Shown one piece after another: positions 23,961 through 38,199 of a DNA stretch of 64,000 nucleotides (position 1 is its first letter; each line of letters begins with the position of its first letter). This DNA comes from Datnioides undecimradiatus (taxonomy: Eukaryota > Chordata > Actinopteri > Lobotiformes > Datnioididae). The translations under genes were made by a program, and so were the position numbers. Where the stretch lies: the NCBI GenBank assembly GCA_008933995.1, contig WARS01000048.1:6544938-6608937 (forward strand), in the 5' to 3' direction. The notes beneath the pieces are model-generated. The model was not told the origin of the DNA, ran no database searches, and was given only the letters and a program-made list of their open reading frames with translations.

Positions 23961-25020
23961 TCAGTGTTGTGTTCACAGCTTGTTGCGCTGCCGCCGAGAT
24001 GCAGGAAAAATCTTGTTATTTTTCAAATTGATCAAACTGTTTTTGTTTGTAGGAAAAGACAATATGATTTTTTAAAAAAGTGCAGTAACACACCCAACTA
24101 ATGTCTCCCACTGTTGATGGACAGGTAGATGAAGATAAACAGAGAGAGAAAAGGAAAAATCAAGATACATTGTGTCCAGCTAAAAAACATTCCGCCCAGT
24201 GCGGTGTGGAGGGAGCGCTGGCATTTTACCAGCCCACCTTTGTGCATCCTACCAATGAATGGATTTTAACCGGCACCTGACAGAAGCAGATAAGACAGGA
24301 GCCGCCACACAAAGCCACTCACTGCAGTCGATAATGACAGGACAGAAAACCAAATGAAAAACACTAAAAAGCCAGAAAAGGAGGAGGAGGAATGTGAGAA
24401 AGGGAGGAAAAGGGGGGGGAAATATCCCCTCTCTGAAGAAATATTGTCAAAATAGAATGATCGCAAGAATGAGCCTGAGCTAGATAATACCAGGAGAAGA
24501 AAGGAAGGACAAAAGAAACCTGAGAGAAAAGGGAGATGACATTTCCAGCTGCTCAGGGAGAAAGAAGGCGAGAGACGTTCATTTGCCTCAGAACTAAAAG
24601 AATGTAACAGAAGCTGTGGAAGGAGAAAGAGAGCTAGACTGGCAGAGGCAAAGGACAGCTTTGAGTCTGGTGCTGCACAACCAAAGTGAGCAGGGAGGTT
24701 AATCCAGCTAATACGGTGGTTGACTGGAGAGTTCGCAGCTGGAAATGGGGCCATGGAGAGCTAAGGAACTGCTGAGCCTGGTGGTTTGACGCGCTAAGTG
24801 ACATGAAGGGCCAAATGCATGTGGGTTTCGCAGGCTTTTGTTTCCAACTAATGGTCGGTCGCCTGAGCTGTCCAATCACAGACCTCATTTTTAAATTTCC
24901 AGCCATGGCAGCAGCATGGCTCCAGACATGTCCAGACTGAAATATCTCAAGAACAGTTGGATTTGGATGAAATACCATGAACTGAAGGACAAAGTGTGTT
25001 TGTCACTTGCATATGCACAT

Positions 25021-25022
25021 AC

Positions 25023-25058
<36 letters not shown>
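25021..25058. repeat. (AC)n microsatellite
   Basis: AC tract with one GC interruption near its left end. It explains the His/Thr-rich and Cys/Val-rich open frames on both strands. Confidence 0.9.
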
Positions 25059-25061
<3 letters not shown>

Positions 25062-28000
25062 TACATCTAACCTCAGAAACTGTTTCACTCTTCCAGCTTC
25101 TCCTCTCTGGTAGGTGTTGCCAAGCAATGCAGTTCCCACAATTCTGATTCACAGTTAAATCAGTCAAACAGTGTCAATAACCCTCTAACACGTGCACATC
25201 CACCTCCCTAAGTATGTTAATTTATACATTAACAGTGCTTTGACACAGATGCATCATTGTCCAGTACAAGTCCCACACGCTGTATATAGACATGTTGTAT
25301 ATGTTGTCCATAACCACCCACTCCATGAATACGAAGTAATCTATTACATAACCCCTTTCCCTAATCCCCATAGTCCCTTTATTTTTCATTCCTTTGCACT
25401 ATTTACAGAAGCACTGGACTTGTAAACAGACATTATTTGTTGTTGGTCATTGTTGCTTTCTCTATAAATTCATATGTTTGTCTGTATTTCAAGTATCCTG
25501 TAATTGTTGTGTGTGTAAAACCAGGGTCAAACAGCTTCTGTGTGTTCACATACTTAGGAAAGTATAGGAAACATGTCTCTGTGTGCAGAAAACATCATTC
25601 TTCTCCACTGAATGTAGTAGTATTTAGCAATTATCCGTTTTGTTTTGTCTGTTAATATGTTTATAAAATGGATTTGTATGCAGGTCCTCACTGCTTTGTC
25701 TGATCAGGTGTATTTATGAGCTTTCTGTTCAGCTCTGCATAAGCAGCCTTAATGAATTAATAAGCTGCTGATCATAAAAAGAAGCTCAATAGGTCTGGAA
25801 GAGTTAAATAAGAGCTAATAAGAGCTACTGAGGCATTAAGGTGCGTGTTAGGCAGTGAATTATACTCACAGGGGTAACAGTGTGACACTGAATATCGTCA
25901 ATTTACGTGCACATGGAAACAAGACACACACTAACACAGGACTTTCACCAGATTCACACACATATTCGCTCTCGGCTCTTTTATTCATACAATATGCATC
26001 CATTAGCATCTCATTTTCCCTCCTTCCCGTTGCTGTGCATCCCAAAGACGTCGCTCCATTTCTTTCTTCCGCTCTGATCTTCAATCAATACATCCGCTCT
26101 CATGCTGGCACACACACACACAACCCAGCCTGCCATACACACATCTGAAATCTGCAACTCTGCAGGCCCGGCCAGCGATGGCTCCATCAATCTGGTTAGC
26201 TCCCTGTCTGCAACCAGCTGTCAACACACAGTCAGGAGTGTAACCAGCTGACAAAGTAGGTTTAAGTGCCAATGTGTCAGTGTTGCATGGTGTGTGTTCA
26301 TAAATACCGGGCAACATTTTAGATTACGACACGCAGTTTACACTATTATTATTTATGTGTGGCAGTAAAACACTGGTGCCCATACTGAGACAGGGGTAAA
26401 ACTCCATGTGTAGGAGGTAATGCAGCAAATTACACTGTATGTATTTCTTAAATGGCTGATTCCCTGTTTAATAATTACAGAGTGTAGTGATATTATTAGT
26501 CAGTAACAGAGCAGGAAAAATTGAGCTGTCTTATAAATATTAAAGTTAAAAGGTCATAAAGAAACTGATAAGACAGATTGATCATTGTTCATGAAGTGTC
26601 TTCACCACTGTAGCTGAGGTGGAGGTTGTTGTCGAAATCTTCAATGTCTAAACTGCAAACGCTACATGGCGGTATAGTGAAAATAAATGATTATTAATAA
26701 TTAATAGTAATTAATAGATCATATTACCTTTGACCCCTCAAGGACTCCTGGTTTTTATGACTTGAAACCAGAAGTTCCAACTTATGGACTGAATCCCTTT
26801 CAACGGAACCTCCTAATTCTTATTTAACTAAAGGGAGAGACCCTAATAAACTCAGACAAACCCGACGCTGCTGCTTAACAACAGGTTACAAGAAGAAAAG
26901 GCTGTGAACAGCTGGTTTAATCTTTAACAATGTGACATTTTTTTAAACTCATTATATTTTTGTTTAGACTCTTAATCTGAAAAGTAACTTTAGCTGGAAA
27001 ATAAGGCATGGATTAAACCCAGTGCAGTATTTCCGTGTGAACTGTAGCGGAGAAAATGTGTTAGAAAATGGAAATTTTCATATAAAGTACCAGCACTTTA
27101 AAATTGTCCATTGTGAAATGACACATGGGCTTAGCCTGTTGGACTCTTATAAATGATTTAATAGGGTAGAATAATTTATTTCTAGGCGCTCCCCTCATTC
27201 CCTGCACTTCATCCCTTTTACCTACTAGTAGGTAGATGTTGGTAACCCACACGTACAAAATGTTTACACTGTGATTTGATAACTAGAATTTAAAACAGTA
27301 AAATGAAATTTAGGGGAAGGAAGGAGAGCAGACTGCATCAAGTACAGGCAAAAGCAGATATATAGGTGTGTCTTGAGAGATGAGCGGTAGAACTGAACAT
27401 GAACAGATGACTGAATATAGTGAGGGAAATGAGGAACAGATTGAGGTGGTGGAGACTGTAAAAGTGGGGATGGGTGTGAGGGATTTGGCCATACAGTATT
27501 AAAGAGTGTGTGAGACGGTGGAGAAGGTAGAAGGCAGAGAGAAGCAGGACAGTAAGTGAGATGAATAGCGGGAAGAGTAAAGTGCGGGGGAAAAGGGAGA
27601 AAAAGATCAGGTGAAAGATGCAGAGCAGGAAGGAAGACATGGACAAGAGTACCACAGACATCATGGTGCCATTAGATGGATGTTCTCCATCAATCTGCTC
27701 CATCCACTGCTTCATAAACTCAATTAAACTGTAGGCCTCCCGAGGAAGAGCACTCTCTTTCTCTATCTATCTAAGTCTCACGCTCCATCCCTCCCCATCC
27801 AATCTGGCGGGAAATCTCCCGGTTCGTGCCGCTAATTCTCTGCTCCTTCCCTCTTTGACTGCCCACCCTGTCAGAGGCAATCTGACAAAGGAAATTAAAA
27901 ATAAAACCGCTGTCCATAGATCATCTGCCCAACGCATTTTGTTGACCTCACTGGTCATGACTTGAACTAAAAACAGATTCAGATTTTGCAGCACTTATCT

Positions 28001-28379
28001 CATTCCTCACTGCTTAATGTCTTTGATCAAAAATAAATATAATTAAAGGCCAAATTTTACAATTTATATCAAGCAGCCTCCTTTTTTTTTTTTATTGCTG
28101 CAGTGACAAGTCAGATTCCGCTTCAGCTTTCAGCGCCAGAACAACAGGGATATAAAAGAAAGAAAAATAGAGACAAGCTCTCCGGACTACTTCATAAAAC
28201 CACGACAAGCCCCAATCAATACATCTGCTTTAAAGGGGAAATGATAGTAGATGGAGAGGTGGGCGGCAGACAGCGCATAAAACCTGATGGATAGATAGAG
28301 CCAAGACCTAGTGCACAAAATTAATTAAACTTAAGGAAATTCATGGTGATTGGACACATCCATAATTACTCTAGCTTGA

Positions 28380-28436
28380 TTGTGTGTGTGTGTGTGTGTG
28401 CATGTGTGTGTGTAATGATGGAGGTTTTATCACAGA

Positions 28437-28487
<51 letters not shown>

Positions 28488-28494
28488 TGTGTGT
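28380..28494. repeat. Paired (TG)n microsatellites
   Basis: Two TG tracts, about 28380-28412 and 28445-28494, separated by a short unique spacer. Confidence 0.9.
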
Positions 28495-30889
28495 GCGTGC
28501 GCGTAGCTGAAAATTAAATGTAGCACGTGTTTGTGTGTGCTCTTTTAAATTAACTCTTTGGAAGTACAGTTCCCCCATCCCAGTCAGTAAAAGCAGCCAG
28601 TCATCAGGTAGGAGGGCACTCGCTCTATCTCTGACCTGACCCCAAATCAGCCACAATTAATCAGTGGGTGTTTCTCCATTAAAGCTTTGCTGAGTCCGCT
28701 CCTGCTGCACCATCTTGCGTCACATTCTCATTGTACTGGTACCTGCTGTCGCCCGCAGTCCAGCTGGGGCTTGTGCACACTACTTATGGAAACAATAGCT
28801 GTGATTGCTGAGAAAGGGAAGGACACGCCTCACTCAGATTTCCAGTCTGCCAGGGGATTGGAGTGGCTGACCTGAGTGGCTGAGACTTCCAGTTGACCTC
28901 CATGACTTGCTTTTTTAGCCATACAATCAGTGTAGCTCCAGAAATGGCGACGTCTGGTTCCTGGTTGGTCCAGTGCTTTGGCTACCATAATACCATAACA
29001 ACTATCAAATGGACTGTTTTTAGATTTTATGCAGACATTCATGTTGCCAAGAGGGTGAATTTCCTCTTTCTCAGACGCCAGCGGCAGATTGACCATTTGT
29101 AGTTAATTTGGAAACTGCGAAAGTGGATGCCGGTAAGCTTGGTGCAACCATTCATGAGTGTATTGCAATAATGTTGGAGATCCCTACACATTTTAATCTG
29201 GCGCTTAAACTGATTGATTTTTTTGATTTTTTTTGTTTTGTTTTGTTTTTTGGTGTTTAGATGTTTTTTGTTTGTTTGGGGGTTTTGTATTTTAGGTGGC
29301 TAAAATATGTTTTTTCTGCTGACTTTGTGCGCAGCAGCACACTGCTCCGCTTCCCAGGCCAGTGCTGCAGCTGCTTCCCCAAACTGATTGTGTGCCAGCC
29401 GCTATCTCCTGTATCTAAAACACTGACTATGGATGACTAACTCATATAACCTCACTTCAAAAAAACACAAACTACCCCTTTAAGTAATGAGCTTTACAAG
29501 AAATAAACAGAATGAGTTCAGATTGTGAACATCATGGCACCACTGCTTGATTACAGATGCCTCAGCAGCCTCAGGTTATTGTTATTAATGTTCACACAAA
29601 CAGAAAACTGGAAATGGGATTGGAAATAGCTGAAATTGACGTAAATTCAATGTGCTCACATTAAATGGCATCTGTTAAAATGCGTTTAGTGATTCAGATT
29701 CAATTATGAGTCAGTACACACAAAGAAAAAAATGAACACACTAACTCACTATTAATATAACTAACTAACTAATATCATTTTAAAACAATTAACAAACCCA
29801 TGAATCCTGCTTAAACTGGTGTGTGTGCTAAACGTTAAATATCCCGCCTCTTTTGTCTTTTGTCTTCCTACATGATCTCAGCAAACACTCAATGCTCTCA
29901 TTACGCTCTAACCCACAGAGCGACTGAATACAACATAAATTAGTGAGTGATCACTCAGTGATTATGATTGAATCCCGTCACTTTCCATCACCACTCTCTC
30001 AGTCTCGCTTCAAACTAATCTCTCTCTGCACCACTTCGGTTCTTCATCACTGCAGGAGCAGCAATTTTTCCACTCAGTTACCACCATTAATCTGCTTCAT
30101 CTGAAGCTTTTATGTTCCCACTCCACCAACAACTAACCTGTTTCCTACAGCGAGTCAGTCAAGCAGCTCTTTTACACAAACGACTTAAACAATTGACAGA
30201 ACAAGTAAATATGTGTAGTGCAAAGCCAAACGGGGTATATACGGAATGATTTGTTTATTACAATACACAAGTCAGATCCATAACGTATCAACTTTAGACC
30301 AACATTATTGGAAAAACACTCACGAGTGTAATAAAGTTATTAGGAAAGTCAGGAGAAGTCAAGGAAGCCCACAGTCAAATCAACTGTAGTTCAGAGGAAT
30401 TAGCACAGTGTAATACAATGCATCTTGCAGTCATGGTGCTGTCTTCTCCTTTTTGGAAAACAATTCGGCTTCATTTACATTGGCTGCAAGCACACCTGCC
30501 TTTGGTGTCCATCTCTCACAATCAAAGCGGCTGTTTGTACACTCACTTTTTGCACATTTTGAACCAATATTGGCAACGACATACTCGAGGGAAAGCAGAG
30601 AAACCAGTGTCCACTAACAGCTTATCACACTGTAGATTTGTCTTTGGTTTCAGACTTTGTGTGAAACATCGCAGCATTGTTTTCGTCACTCTCTTTTTTG
30701 TCACCTGGAAGGACGCACAGCCGCTTTCATTTTCCACTGAGCTGGCACAAGACATGTCAAACATCATTGTGAGAAATGTCAAAAAGAGGGTGCAGTCAAA
30801 ATCAATGCTATGTCAAGAAATAAATTGGAAAGCATTTCAAAAACACAAAAAACACATCTTAACAGAATCTCAGGGGAAGCTTTTCCTGT

Positions 30890-31460
30890 AAGATTACAGA
30901 GCGACAGCTAAAAGTTTGATTACTGTAGGCATGCCTGCCCATAATAAAGCAACCTCCACATTTCTTCCACGCGTCTTCCATTCAAAATGGTCTCTTTTAT
31001 TTAACGGCATGTCAGATCAGATTAGATTTACATTTAGATTTACAATGCACCATTGTTCCGATTCCCTATGCAGGTCCCACCTTTTAATCAGCCACACTTG
31101 GCAATACATCTGGCACCTGTGAGCAGCTGAATTAATTTATTACACTGAGCTTAGCAGTTAGTTGGCCTGCCTCTCCCTCCGTGCCACAATGCACAATTTC
31201 GATCCCATTCACTTGAGTTTAAATCAATTCAGTCCAACTGTCTTTTGTGATTGCTGAATGAGGAACAATAATGCCAAGGCATTCAAGCACATAATCAACA
31301 TTGTTTTAGGGACTAAATGAATCCCATTGGCTCTGGCCGTGGAGGAATTGAGAATAAAGATTGCAATCATGCAAAATATTCTGACACTTCAGCACTCCAG
31401 CGCTCAAAACTAGGAAATTGCATGTTAATTTTAGCTTAGCTTTATCAGTGCTGTTGGCTA
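30890..31460. promoter_or_regulatory. Candidate conserved non-coding block
   Basis: Unique sequence without simple repeats and with many homeodomain-like and POU-like words (TTTTAATCAG, GAATTAATTTATTA, TGCAAAATATTC, GCATGTTAATTTTAG). The look is of a developmental enhancer. No alignment is available, so this is an impression, not a demonstration. Confidence 0.25.
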
Positions 31461-32526
31461 CAACATGGAGATTTACAATAACAGACAACTACATGGAGGT
31501 AATAAATTACTACCATGAAATGTAGCCACAATCTTGTTGACTGGTAACTTATAAAGTTATCAAAATAATACAATATAATAATTATTATTACAATAGAGAC
31601 CTTATCCCTACATCCCATGTGTATCACTATGTGCCTCTGTTTCCTTATGTGTGTGTGTGTGGAGGGGTGAGTATCTGTTGTTTTTGGGGTCAGGTTGAGA
31701 GGATCTGACTGCTGTGTTGAGCTGAGTTTGGCTCCAATTAAAAGAACAACACTTGACAGCAGCAGAACACAGAGTCAGAGACACTGCAGCTCAGTGCCCT
31801 GTATACTCCCTGCTATCCAATTCTCTCTCTGTTTTCCTTTCCCACCCTCTGTCTCTCTGTGATAAGATCAATCTTTCATGATCTAGGCTGGGGTGGCGGG
31901 GGGTGCCACGCTGCAACAAAAAGTAGCAAAAGGCCCGAGCAAAGAGAAAGATTGTGAAAATATGAATCGAGCAAATTTGGGGGCATGAGATATATGCAAG
32001 TGTAAATCTCAACGCTGTTAGAAGGAATGTGTGAAATGTGACGCAGGTGGATCAAGGAAAGCTTCATGATGGTGTGACCCAGAGCAACGGCAGATGCCGC
32101 ACAATAACAAAGTGAAAATGTGCAAAATAATAAAAAATACCCCCCCATGTGGAACATGTGGAGCGCATAGCATAATGCAGACAGAATCTGTGTAATGCTG
32201 GCAGTGTTTATTTATGTATGTATATATCCCCTCAGGTCTGTTCCTTTGTGTGCCTCTATCTAATTCTGTTTGTGTCCTCCTCCTCTCATTCTCTTGACCC
32301 GGCTCTGTTTTTTTCTGTGTGCCCTCATATCTTTTGCTCGCTGTGCTGTCACTTAGTTGCTCAGGGCTTCTTGTTTCAGCTCATCAGTAAAGTCAACTAT
32401 ACAATGCAGGGCTCGACTCCCTGTAGCGCTCACATTTATTTGCGCGCATCAAGTTTTTCTATGGACCTAGCAGCTAATTGTATCCACTCTAAGAAACTAA
32501 ACCACACTTTGGACACTGCTTTTTTT

Positions 32527-32534
32527 ATATATAT

Positions 32535-32570
<36 letters not shown>

Positions 32571-32575
32571 AATGT

Positions 32576-32603
<28 letters not shown>
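32527..32603. repeat. (TA)n microsatellite, near-perfect palindrome
   Basis: Two AT/TA tracts (32527-32571 and 32576-32603) split by AATGT. Each tract is self-complementary, so the region can extrude as a cruciform or hairpin. Such sites are prone to length change and assembly error. Confidence 0.95.
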
Positions 32604-32608
<5 letters not shown>

Positions 32609-33004
32609 TTTATTTTTTTTCAACTTTCATGGTCCGAATTGACTTGATTTTGACACAATCGTCCCCTGAACAGCTGTTATCCAATCACATCTTAGCATCT
32701 GTAACTAGGGACAGCAATTTTGGCAGGGTTTACATTTCTCCAAATGGTGGTGCGGTGCGCATGGTGCTGCAGTGATAACAATACTCAGGAGAGTTTAGAG
32801 CGGTTTGTCTTTTTTTGTTTAGCATTAAAAAACAGTGCAAAGAATAAATGAAACAGGGTTTTATCTGCTTTAATATAAGGAGCATATGGTAGCATGCCCG
32901 GCTAGCTGCAGTAGCTATCAGATCTCTATGAAGCATACTGTTTGAAACGCTAAAACATGATATTGTGATTAGTTATTCTTAATTTTATTTTGAAAATACT
33001 CACC

Positions 33005-33390
33005 CGGTGTTTCATTGCACTTCCCTTCCTGCCCTTTTGTGCTTCCCACCTGTGTGAATGTCAACTCCTGCCCTAATTGGTTTCACCAGTCGTTGGCCTT
33101 CTCTCCCTTATGTATTTCATCTGTGTGTTCACTTCTCTCAGTGCCAGTTTGTCTTTGTACCTTGTGTCAAGTACTTTTCATTTCTTCCTTGCCTGTTTTT
33201 AGCCTTTGATTTTTGCCTGACCCTTGTTGATCTTGGACTGTCTGCATTTGGGGACCTTGGCACCTCACCGTACCAAGCTTAAGCTTTTGTACTGTGTATT
33301 TTTGTTTTAAATCACTGACCTGCACCGGCACTGCCTCAGTGGTCTGCATCTGGGGCCTGCCTTTTGTTTCCTGATCCCTGTTGACTGAAG
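33005..33390 (+). mobile_element. Possible solo LTR or retroelement 3' remnant
   Basis: The stretch has the pyrimidine-rich, CCTG/TTTTGCCTG-rich texture of a fish Gypsy-type LTR: CACCTGTGTGAATGTC, TTATGTATTTCATCTGTGTG, TTTTTGCCTGACCCTTG, TGTACTGTGTATTTTTGTTT, then TCTGCATCTGGGGCCTGCC before TTTCCTGATCCCTG. I see no internal retroelement genes, so it would be a solo LTR. The boundaries and family are uncertain. Confidence 0.4.
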
Positions 33391-34945
33391 TGTGATGCAT
33401 GAATCCAAACTCTGTCCAAATATGTAAAAAAAAAAGTAGCCAACCAGGGTCATCTTGGAATAAAATCTTTAAAAATGTAAGATCAGGATTTTATTATGCT
33501 CACAATGCTAATGCTAATGTTACTAGACCACATTTACAAAACAAGAATATTGTTTCTTTATTGCAAAAATATTTTTTATGGATCAACAACTGAGGGTGCC
33601 ATTTGTCTTTTATATACGATTTTAACATCAGTCTTCGGTGCATATTGCCTTCCCTTTACAGGGTCCTGTTTTTTAAAAATATGCTACAAAATGCATCTAG
33701 AGAACGTTTCCATCAGTGGAACGAGTGTCACAGACAGTAGCTGGCTAAAACCAATAATGCTCTTTTTGTTTACCTCTCTCTAAAATTGAGGATCCCATTA
33801 TCTCAGTTATGTTTTTAGAAGTTTTGATTAGAAAATCAGTTGTGTTATCATTGTAAACTCTATTCAGCACTACTATGATATACTCAATATACTGTCTTGC
33901 CTATTGAGGTTCAGAAATCATGTATTGGCTGTATAGCAGAATATTTTTAGTTGTGTTGTCAGCTTAAAAAGTCTTCTAACTCTTGGAGTGTGAAAACATT
34001 CGTCATAACTAAAGAAAAATGTCTCCCAAAAGATCAGACATTTTTTGTTTTTTTCTGCGTCAGTTTGGCTGAGAGATCATCACTCATTCATGATTGCTGG
34101 AAGTCTCTTTGAGACTCGTTTTAAAAGATATTCTTTGGATAAATGGTCATGTGGTTTTCTGTGGCAGGAGGATTGTGGCTTGCTTGGGAGGAAAATATCG
34201 TTGGCGACAGTAAGACTCTTACTTGTGCAACTTTTGCAATGGAGCCATACTTTTTGGAGGGAAATGTCCTCCGTTTACATTAAAGAACTTCAGAGCTCTA
34301 TCTAGATGTAGACTATCCAAAAGGGACAGAAAAGTTGTTTAACATTACAACTTGTCTGTTCGCTGTTTTGTGTGCATCAACAGCTAGAACTTCTCCCTAT
34401 TTCTTGTTTTTGTTCTTTTATTTCCATCTCCATTTCTTGTCATTTGGGGACGCTCCTTTCATCTGGCAAGACATGAATGCATTTGACTTTTTTTGACTTC
34501 ATGCACTTTTGCAGACTTTCCACTGCTTAGTGAAAGTTTCTAGTCTGTCATTGTCCCCGTGTGTGACGGCCTCTCTTCCTCATAGTTTCTCTCGTCCACC
34601 ATGACTCCTCTGTTAATACTGCTGGTTTAACCTTTTCAGCTTGACGTCCAAAGTAAATCCCATAATCACCTCTCAAAGGTTGAAAAACATAAACTTGCTG
34701 TGGCAGTCGAGTACACTTTTGATCTTCGCTGTAAGTTACCAGCTCTTCACCTTGACTTCAGGCTGAGCCCTGTTTACCCATGTACAGCAGTGCTTCTTTG
34801 AGCTCTCTGTGCTGACCTGGTGAAACCATGTCTGTCGGGATGATGTTGTGTGTCGTGCCCTCGTCTCTCTGATAGACAGACTCCAAAACGCTCCACTGCC
34901 CACCTGCCCATGCAAATCATTACCTTTGGTCCCAATTCAACCTGC

Positions 34946-34970
34946 CAGTGTGTGTGTGTGTGTGTGTGTG
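34946..34970. repeat. (TG)n microsatellite
   Basis: Short TG tract of about 24 bp in non-coding sequence. Confidence 0.85.
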
Positions 34971-37239
34971 TTAGTTTTGTAGCTAAAAAGATAGAGGACA
35001 TGTTCGCAATGTGAGGGCATTTTGGCTGGTCCTCACTTAAAACTGCACCTTTATTAGACTTTGTTTACAACACCAGTGATTGTGTAATAAGGACATACTG
35101 AGGGTTTATGCAATGAATGCAGACATTGGGACGTACAGTCAGCAGCATATCCTCACATCACACCTCGTATCCTCAACATCAGACTGAAACTGAAATTTCC
35201 CATCAGTGAAACAGTCACGGGCCCCTAAACACAAGACAGTTCATCAGAAGACCTTTGACTGCGATTCGATGCCAAATCATTTCAGCCAAACTGACAATTG
35301 TGCTGGGTTTAGTTTCATCTAGCCACGAGGTTACAGATCCCAGCTAAGTGAATACCCCTGTATTCATTTTAAACATCCAAGCTTATGATGATGCAACATT
35401 TTTTGTATCACTCTGATACAAAAGACTCATTCTAGGGTAACAAACAACGCAGTACTTCTTTTGAAGTGATTTATACAGTGATTAAAAACCTGTTTATGTA
35501 TTTTCCCTCATTTATACCAATAGATCCCCCTAAATCCTATGCACTGGACCAGTATGATTTGACAAAAGAACATATAAGTTGCTGTATGGATGTTCACTGT
35601 GTAAGTAAGTTTCATGTACCCATGTAAAACTGGAGGATTGTTTGTGTGACTATTTAACATCTCTGACAGTTTGGCAGAAATATTTGTTGTTTTTGAAGCA
35701 GAAGCTCAAACTCCTACTCAAACTACCTCTCACAGAGGATGGAGGAGCTGTTAATAATGGTTCAACAGCAGGCAGATATGAAAGACAGTCAGTGTGAAAT
35801 GTTTTTATTTGCTGCTTTCCCAGTGTGATGACAAGGCCAGTTACTGTAAAACATAGCTATTATGTGAAGCTGTGGTGCATATGTGCACAGAAAAATGATG
35901 ATCAAAGAAAGATCTGAAAGTGAATGGTGTAGATCCTCTATTTCTGACAGCAGATGTGCTGCATCTCTGATTTTTATGCTCTGTTTTACTGTGTGACCCT
36001 TCAGATCCTGTGACCTGATTTTGAATTAGAGCTATATTGCCACTACAAACATCTTTACAAAGGTCACAAACTGTATTTTGATAGCTGTTACCGAGAGGGA
36101 GAATCAGCAACTCTGCCATCAGAATACAAACAGACTTTATTCCTGTGGAAAAAAGACATTTAAAGGTTGCGTGTTAATATGTGCATGTTTGCTCATGCTG
36201 GTCCCTTTCACTCAACAAACTGCTGTAATTACAGGTAGCAGACTTGGCAGCTTTCTGTACTGGAGCATGTTCGTAGCTAGTGTTTCTGCGGTCGATCTCG
36301 CAGGACAAAAGAAGATAGGGGCTGCCATTGTCCCTGCTCTTTCTATTTTCAGTGACAAATTTTTTAATCATTCTGCAGGTTCTCTCTGAGGAGACGTTCG
36401 TGGGATGCAGAGATTTGCTTTCATGAGGACTGCCAGCTGGCCGAACCGCTCATCTTTCTCTAAAATGCCCCAAAATCGGTCCAATCTCTCCTCCTCTGGT
36501 GTTTACTTCCTGTCAGGGATCTGGTAGCTGCTTCTCTCAGCCTGCCTGCATCGTGCCTCCACTCAGGAAACACCATTTAGGGCATTGTTACAAACATTAC
36601 ACTGCAGCTGGCAGATATGATATTATCAAAATATAATCATATATAATAATTGCACATAGTAATGGGCTTTACAAAGACAGGATTAATAGCTTTTGAATTG
36701 GATTGTATTAGTTTGTACAGGTTTGTACTGCACAATAATGAATGTAGTGTAAATAATGATGCAAATGTAATTAGTCAGTAGCAGCAGTGTTATTTCAATA
36801 CTTGCACCTCTTTCCACCAGACTTGTCTAACAGTGTTCCATCCTCCTCTGGTGCTGCACGTTAGCTGGAGATCAATTCTCCCATCGGGGTGCCTTGACTC
36901 CCAGGAAAATAAAGCGTCTTCAGGCCTAACACCTAGTGTGCGCTTATCTGATGCACTGATTTGAAGGCTCCGGCATCACATCTTGTCACATGGTCTAAAC
37001 TTTGTAGTGACACCCCGAGTAAACAGGTTTCTGTCACAGCCTCCAAATCAGTGAGCACACGCTGTGTAAGCTGCGCTGAGTTAGCTTGGGCCCTTTCCTC
37101 CAAGATTTCAACAGCAACTTTAGGATTTTTGTAAAATTTTTGGTGTAGTAAGGATATACAATATGAAAATGCTGCGTTCCAGCAAGTCAAGGACAGCTTG
37201 TTCCTTTACTTGCTGAGACTGAAATAAGAAGTTTGTGAC

Positions 37240-37345
37240 CATCTATGTTTGTACAGTAAATATGAAGCTACAGCCAGCAGTTGCTTAACTTTGCGTTGCA
37301 TATAGACTGGAAACGGGGGCAAAACTGTTAGCCTGGGGGAACGTG
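37240..37345 (-). repeat. Fold-back repeat family, partial copy
   Basis: TACAGTAAATATGAAGCTAC, CAGCCAGCAG and AGACTGGAAACGGGGGC followed by GTTAGCCTGG match, in inverted orientation, the centre of the longer copy at 38480-38745. The terminal arms are not evident in this copy. Confidence 0.55.
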
Positions 37346-38199
37346 CCCTTCATATCCAAGACAGAGAAAATCAAACAGTGGAGAGCCAGCTCTGTCAGAT
37401 GCATATGCTTAAGGGGAAAGTCCAAGCAACTCATAATCAGAATGTATGAAATAAGCTTACATTCCCAAAGGGCTATGTATATTAGTCAAATTGTGTTTAG
37501 ATGTCAAAGGTTGTCTTTCCTGAGCATTATAATAACTAGAAACCTGCTGTGTTGGTGTCCTGTCTCTTGAGTGTTACTGTCATGGCTCACAGCGGGCTTC
37601 AGAAGAAGAAAACCCCAACAAAATGTTTTAACGAAGTGTTTCCTTGAGTCATATTCTGCCTTCCACACACGCAGACACATATAATCCCGTTTGAGTGAAA
37701 TTCCCCCCCATAACAGCTGCATTTTAATCTTCTGTAGGATGTGTTCTGAGCTGGTGCCATCAAGTGGAAAATGTGCGCAGTGCAAAATTATGAACTGCTG
37801 TTACTGAAGAATTTAAACCTTCAAGGCTTGTTCTAATTTTAGTCAGCTGTATCACAGTCTGAATCTAAACAGCCTCTACTATGCCAACATGACTGTCTCG
37901 ATATGATGGAGTTCCTTTTGGAAAATGTGCACACAGTATTTTGGAGGAGGATGGCCCAGAGTGCAGAGTGACGTTTCATGCGATCAGTATAAAACAGGTC
38001 CCATTGCGGCAACAGCCAATATGTCCATTAACGACCATTCAACCCTGAGCTTTCAAGTAATTAGTGCTACCCTTTCTTACCTACTGCTCGTTTTCTAGTG
38101 CCCTCTTTCTTGACCTCCTTTTCTTCTCTCCATCGCTCACTGCGCTCTCTCTCTCACTCTGCCCCCCCTCACCCACCCACCCCCATCTCCGCCTTACAG

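Larger units (their letters stand above)
19645..38199. other. Gene-poor stretch with repeats and possible regulatory elements
   Basis: I recognise no protein-coding exon across this stretch. The longest open frames (24266-24754 minus, 30418-30891 plus) lack domains, splice context and codon bias. It holds CA/TG and CT microsatellites, a (TA)n palindrome at 32527-32603, an LTR-like remnant at 33005-33390, a fold-back repeat copy at 37240-37345, and A/T-rich blocks at 21380-21700 and 30890-31460 that resemble conserved non-coding elements. It may be an intron of the gene ending at 38297. Confidence 0.5.

Noticed and set aside
24266..24754. 162-codon minus-strand frame rich in Ser, Leu and Phe
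   Set aside because: It is the complement of a purine-rich (AGGAGA) tract; the composition explains the lack of stops.
28366..28656. Thr/His-repeat protein on the minus strand
   Set aside because: Produced by two TG tracts; not a gene.
30418..30891. 157-codon open frame on the plus strand
   Set aside because: No recognisable domain, no splice or start context, A/T-rich surroundings and codon use unlike the flii and desi1 exons. It overlaps a region that looks non-coding.
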